The notes under the pieces were generated by a model, which saw only the letters and a list, made by a program, of their open reading frames with translations, was not told the origin of the DNA and searched no databases. Below are positions 58,752 through 64,000 of a stretch of DNA of 64,000 nucleotides, piece by piece. The stretch is from Eulemur rufifrons (taxonomy: Eukaryota; Chordata; Mammalia; Primates; Lemuridae), in NCBI RefSeq assembly GCF_041146395.1, contig NW_027182889.1, forward strand, positions 620,001 through 684,000, given 5' to 3'. The position numbers and the translations under genes are program-made. Positions within the stretch are counted from its first letter, which is position 1. Every line of letters starts with the position of its first letter.

Positions 58752-59066
58752 AATTGCTATAGCTTGAATGTATCCTCTAAAAAGCATGTGTTGGAAAGTC
58801 AATATCCAATGCAACAGTATTGGGACTAGCGATCAGCCCTCACGGACGGATTCATGCTGGCCCTACACTGAGAGTGCTTCCATCAGGAAGGGTTCATTGT
58901 AAAGGGGCGAGTTCCCCCACTGCCTCGCTTTCTCTGCCCAGCGAGATACCAGCCTCTCGATCTTGGACTTCCTATCCTCCAGAACTGTGAGCCAATAAAC
59001 TTCTGATTCATTATAAACTGCCCAGTCTGTGGTGTTCTGTTACAGACAGATAAAACAGACTAAAAC
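58752..59066 (+). mobile_element. MaLR (MST/THE1-like) LTR
   Basis: GCATGTGTTGGAAAGTC, CTCGATCTTGGACTTCC, CTCCAGAACTGTGAGCCAATAAACTTC, CCCAGTCTGTGGTGTTCTGTTA and a closing ACAGACTAAAACA. The AATAAA sits where the LTR signal is expected. Confidence 0.8.
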
Positions 59067-59217
59067 AAGAATTTTTCAGATTTTACAAAAGGAATATGGT
59101 ATATATCACATAGTATGTAACATCCAGAGCAGTGTCTAAGGCACTAACCCATAATTGAACTCATTAATATTTTGAAGCAAAATCTGTAAATACTCACACT
59201 AAATGAGATGAATAAAA

Positions 59218-59322
59218 GCCATAAATAACCTCATGTCAGTTCAGGTTGGGTTCTTCTGCCAAATGAGCCATAAATAGCCTCCTGTCAGCTTGTTGGGTTT
59301 TGTTGCCAAATGAGTTACAAGA
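59218..59322. repeat. about 52-bp tandem duplication
   Basis: GCCATAAATAACCTCATGTC...GCCAAATGA is followed at once by GCCATAAATAGCCTCCTGTC...GCCAAATGA. Confidence 0.85.
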
Positions 59323-59399
59323 AGTCCTTTGGTTTTCAGATCTTTTTTTGATTTTGGAATTCCAGGTAAGGGATTGTTACCTCTATTTTAAAAGTCTTG

Positions 59400-60420
<1,021 letters not shown>

Positions 60421-60429
60421 TAAATACCA

Positions 60430-63300
60430 CAAATACATGTGTAAAAATTCAAGTGTAGTTGAGAATTTTAACATCAATTCATCAAGAAGAGAACAATATA
60501 AGTAGACATATTGAAGATCCCAGGAAAAAAACTAAGAATACCTATTATTTTCATGAGCATACAGCACATACACACACTGGTCATGTAATAGAAAAACCGT
60601 GCCTCAAAACACTTGAGAGGATCAATACCAGACAGACTGTATTCTCTTACAAAAATGGGATAAAATTAGAAATTAATGACAAAAAGATGGTTTTTAAAAT
60701 CTCATGTTTGGAAATTATATAACTAGATAATTCAAATTAAAAGGTAAAAAACATGTAAACATTTTTAAAAATACTTATTAGCACTTAATGGTAATGAAAA
60801 TTCAAGGCTACCATCTAACTGGATCAACTTGGCTGACTTGTCATTCCCAAACCAATCACTGCGGCCAAAGGAATGGTAAAAACCAATGGGTTCTTTAAAC
60901 CAAAAGACTAGGATTAGGCTGATTTGCTTAGGCCACAGGAATCCACAAGTATAGCAGAAGCAGCAGGGGCAGTGGGAAGAAATCTGGTATCGTATCTGGA
61001 AGAGCAAAGAGGAGATACACGGAAGAGTATGGAGGCAACGATGCCTACAGAGCTTTAATTCCAGTTCGGCCACAATTCCCTAAGGTTAATTACTGATCAT
61101 GTAATTTGGGATGGGATCTCAGTTTTCTTAGGTGAAAAATGAAAACACCATCTAAGAGTCCTTTTAGCTTGAGGAGTTTGCAATTACATCATGATGTTTT
61201 GTTCAACCTATAACAGGGTCTGGCACATATTAGTATGTACGTACAGAATGAATGAGAAGTTTACCACATTCAATTTGAGAGATTCTCAGGACTATTACCT
61301 AAAACAACTAATGGATTTCCAATAGATAAACGGGAAAAGGATGTAAAATTTACAATCCACAGAGGAGAAGCTAGTAGGCTTCTTTTAAAATGTTCAAAGT
61401 TCATAATTAAAGAAATTAAAATTAAAAACAAAAGCTGCATCTACCATTTCACATCTATTCAATGAATTTTAAAACGTGGTAATCAATAAAGGGAAAGAAG
61501 TAGAGAAACTACTAATTGCATACACACTGTCAGAAATTATTGAAAATGTTTACATTTAATGCATTAATAACGCTTCTGGAAATACAAAAATAATCCTGAG
61601 TAATCCAAAAGAAAGCAAAATACTTATATGGACAAAAATGTTTTATTGTAGTATTTCCTATTGTAATAGGAGAGAAAACCCAGATGCAACATAATTGTAT
61701 AAAAACCAGGTAATAATGAAATTATGGTTTAATGATAGATTAGTCACTGTCATAGCATTAGGAGAATATATTTAATAAATTGTATTATTTAAGGGAATCT
61801 ATGGAGTCCAATAACCATGCGACATTCACATTAAAACTGCTATGACCATTTAATTTTTAAAGTTATTAAAACCTCAAAGCTTGTGCTTAAAAATCTGACA
61901 AATTTGGTACCCTGTGTTTTGAAAACATAGACTTCACCAAGAATGGGCCAGTAATCACATTTTAGATATAATTCACAGAAATACTAACTTCCAAGAGTAT
62001 TTTATTTTTATACTAAAAGAGAATATAATATAGCTACTCTTATTGAGTGTGCAACGTATGACAGCTTTGGACTTTTTAAATAAAACGTGTGGAAAATTTT
62101 CAACTCCACTATGCCAAAGAAAGTATTGGTCTTATTTCTACTAAATGCTTTATATTTTATCTGTTTCATTAGCTCAGCTCCACATGAGACCAGGGCCTGC
62201 CTTGATGTCTGGAATGCTGCCCCCATGCTTTTCTCCTAGGCTTTGTTGCCAGGGTTGCAGCTGCACAACCAATTCTCATTAAAATGTGAGTCATTGAAAT
62301 GCAGGTCTATGGAAACGGATATAAAGGATTTCATCATCTTCTCCAAATTCACAGTGAGGACTGAACTCCCACTCTTTCCAAGCCATACAACTACCTGAAC
62401 TCTCCTCTACCAACTCACACACCAGATAGAATAAATGCAGCAGTTCAGTCCTAAATATCCAAATAAAAACCGTCAAAAAGGAGAAAATGGCACAGTAAGG
62501 AACCTTAAAGTCTGGTAAAAGTTATTTCAAAATGACTTCTAATACTCATGATGTAGTCATAGGTTATAGCTGGATACTCATACAGTGATGTGATTTTAGA
62601 AATAATACTTCTCAAGAAAAAATACCTGCCAGAAAGAATGGGCACTCTGCAATAACAGTTCCAGAATAACAATTTCAGGAACTTCAAGTCAGAAAAACAA
62701 AAACCGCAAGGAATTTACTCCAAATGCAAAATACTCCAAAGCTATTAATTTTGTTGTAGAACACTCACACCCTAAAATTTTCTTGGAAATGGAGGAAAAA
62801 AATTTAAGGACAATTTATACTTCTTTTCCCTTTTTTACTAGGATCTTAGTATTCTCAATTAAAACTAAACAGCTCAAATCCTCTCATGCCAAGTAAAAAG
62901 GACAGTCAGTTTTTTATTAAAACATAATATTTTGAATGTTGGTATACCATTGGAATTCTTATAACATGTAAAACCTTAGAATTTTAACTATATTGGAGAA
63001 AAGAATTAAGGTGAGCAAAACATCTTGGGGTTAAGTACACACAGCTGAGTCTGTTCCCCGGGCAATTCTTTTACAGCTAACTAAATAAAAGAAAAAAATG
63101 GGGGTGGCAGGAGAGTGAAGGGTATTATCCCTAGACAATCTGATTATACAACATGTACTTTAAGTTACAGAAACAAAGCACACAGATAACAGTTCTAAAA
63201 ACTGAGTACTAGTTGCATTTTTTAGGTAATCAAACTATAAAATCTTTAAGTGTACTTCATAACTTCATAAAGCTTTTTTAAAGTATATGAGAAATACATG
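60430..63300. other. no gene recognised
   Basis: AT-rich, repeat-poor by eye. A minus frame at 61.07-60.77 kb and one at 62.48-62.29 kb were examined; neither has a recognisable domain or paired splice sites. No RBM44-like upstream exon was found. Confidence 0.5.
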
Positions 63301-63304
63301 ATTT

Positions 63305-63376
63305 TTGTTTTAAGAGACGTGGTCTTCCTCTGGCACCCAGGCTGGAGTGCAACGGCGCCATCATAGCTCACTGAGA
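63305..63376 (-). mobile_element. short Alu/7SL fragment, antisense
   Basis: TTTAAGAGACGTGGTCTTCCTCTGGCACCCAGGCTGGAGTGCAACGG, then ATCATAGCTCACTG. Only about 70 bases remain. Confidence 0.8.
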
Positions 63377-63409
63377 AATACATCAAAATGCTTGTTAAAA
63401 ATATAGATT

Positions 63410-64000
63410 AGGATCCCCTCATACCCTTTAGGATGGCTATTATCAAAAAAACAAAAAATAAGTGTTGGTGAGGATGTGAAGAAATCAGAAACCCTGTGCA
63501 CTGATGGTGAGACTGTAAAATGGTGCAGGTGCTATGGAAAACATGATTACAGGTCCTCAAAAAATTAAAAATAGAAATACCGCATGATCCAGCAATCCCA
63601 TTTCTGGAATATAGTCAAAAGAATTGAAGGCAGGGTCTTGAAGAGATGTCCATACGCCCATGATAATACCAGCACTATTCACAATAGCCAACCCAAATGT
63701 CCATCAAGGGATAAAGAGATAAACCAAATATGGTACATACACAATGGAGTATAATTAAGCCTTAAAAAGGAATGGAATTCTGCCATATGCTATAACATGA
63801 ATGAGCCTTCTGGACATCATGTCAAGTGAAATAAGCCAGTCACAAATACTGCATGATTCCACTTAAATGAGGTCACTAAAGTAGTCAAGTTCATAGAAAC
63901 ATAAAGTAGGTGGGTAGCAGGGGAAAGTGGTAGGGGGAAAAGGAAAGTTACTGTTTAATGGGTATAGAGTTTTAGTTTTACAAGATAAAAAGTTTTGGAG
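63410..64000 (+). mobile_element. L1 3' fragment, sense, running off the window
   Basis: GGATGGCTATTATCAAAAAAAC, GTTGGTGAGGATGTGAAG, CCGCATGATCCAGCAATCCC, ATGTCCATCAAGGGATAAAG and CTGCATGATTCCACTTAAATG follow L1 order. The 3' end lies beyond the window. Confidence 0.9.

Noticed and set aside
60765..61073. Minus-strand 102-codon frame
   Set aside because: No domain and no splice partners. I considered an upstream RBM44 exon but nothing supports it.
62291..62476. Minus-strand 61-codon frame with an acidic stretch
   Set aside because: It looked exon-like briefly, but no flanking splice sites with matching phase and no known motif.

Overview
The window is mammalian nuclear DNA, most probably from a strepsirrhine (lemur-like) primate. 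It contains about 19 Alu-type SINEs. Many are the variant with an AT-rich linker between the arms (ATATGGACA...ATATATAG) and the right-arm wording GCTAGGCTGACGCCA, which I associate with lemurs. MIR, L1/L2, MaLR, MER1-type and MER2-type relics fill most of the rest. No bacterial-style genes, tRNAs, rRNAs or CRISPRs are visible. Almost all long open frames are shadows of CpG islands, Alus or LINEs.

Left end (1-8.7 kb). A degenerate 23/24-bp minisatellite of roughly 85 units fills the first 2 kb; nearly every unit carries an inverted CCAAT box (ATTGG). A CpG-rich block with no recognised gene follows, then a minus-strand class I endogenous retrovirus relic (protease and start of reverse transcriptase), an L1 piece, and an unusual 0.28-kb GC-rich block joined to the 5' end of an Alu. 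A strong CpG island at 7.5-8.7 kb holds an array of GC boxes and an untranslated first exon. Its partner at 16,865-16,999 matches the first coding exon of ZMYND11 (BS69, a chromatin reader). Its eighth codon is TGA where ZMYND11 has arginine, and no later ZMYND11 exon was recognised in the remaining 47 kb.

Middle (17-43 kb). Repeats dominate: Alus with clear target-site duplications, old L1 and L2 pieces, MIRs, a MER1-type transposon split by an Alu, and an isolated LTR fragment at 25.2 kb. A second CpG island with a possible first exon lies at 35.6-36.1 kb. At 37,938-42,425 is a minus-strand betaretrovirus-like provirus. It is flanked by a matching 6-base duplication (CCCATC), with a 942-base 3' LTR, protease, a deleted reverse transcriptase core, an integrase with a DD35E triad, and env.

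Right side (43-64 kb). Seven minus-strand blocks with matching splice phases (51,310 down to 43,352) reconstruct the 3' half of an RBM44-like gene, including an RRM domain. One RRM exon has an in-frame TGA and a C-terminal exon has a frameshift, so this is an unprocessed pseudogene. The rest is L1, MIR, MaLR LTR and Alu sequence.

Taken together, this looks like a subtelomere-style patchwork: the 5' end of ZMYND11 facing the 3' half of RBM44, both carrying disabling changes, next to a minisatellite and retroviral insertions. In humans these genes lie on different chromosome arms (10p15.3 and 2q37.3). Whether ZMYND11 here is the real locus with a shifted start or a duplicated fragment cannot be settled from this window. 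All family names come from memory of the families, not from a search.
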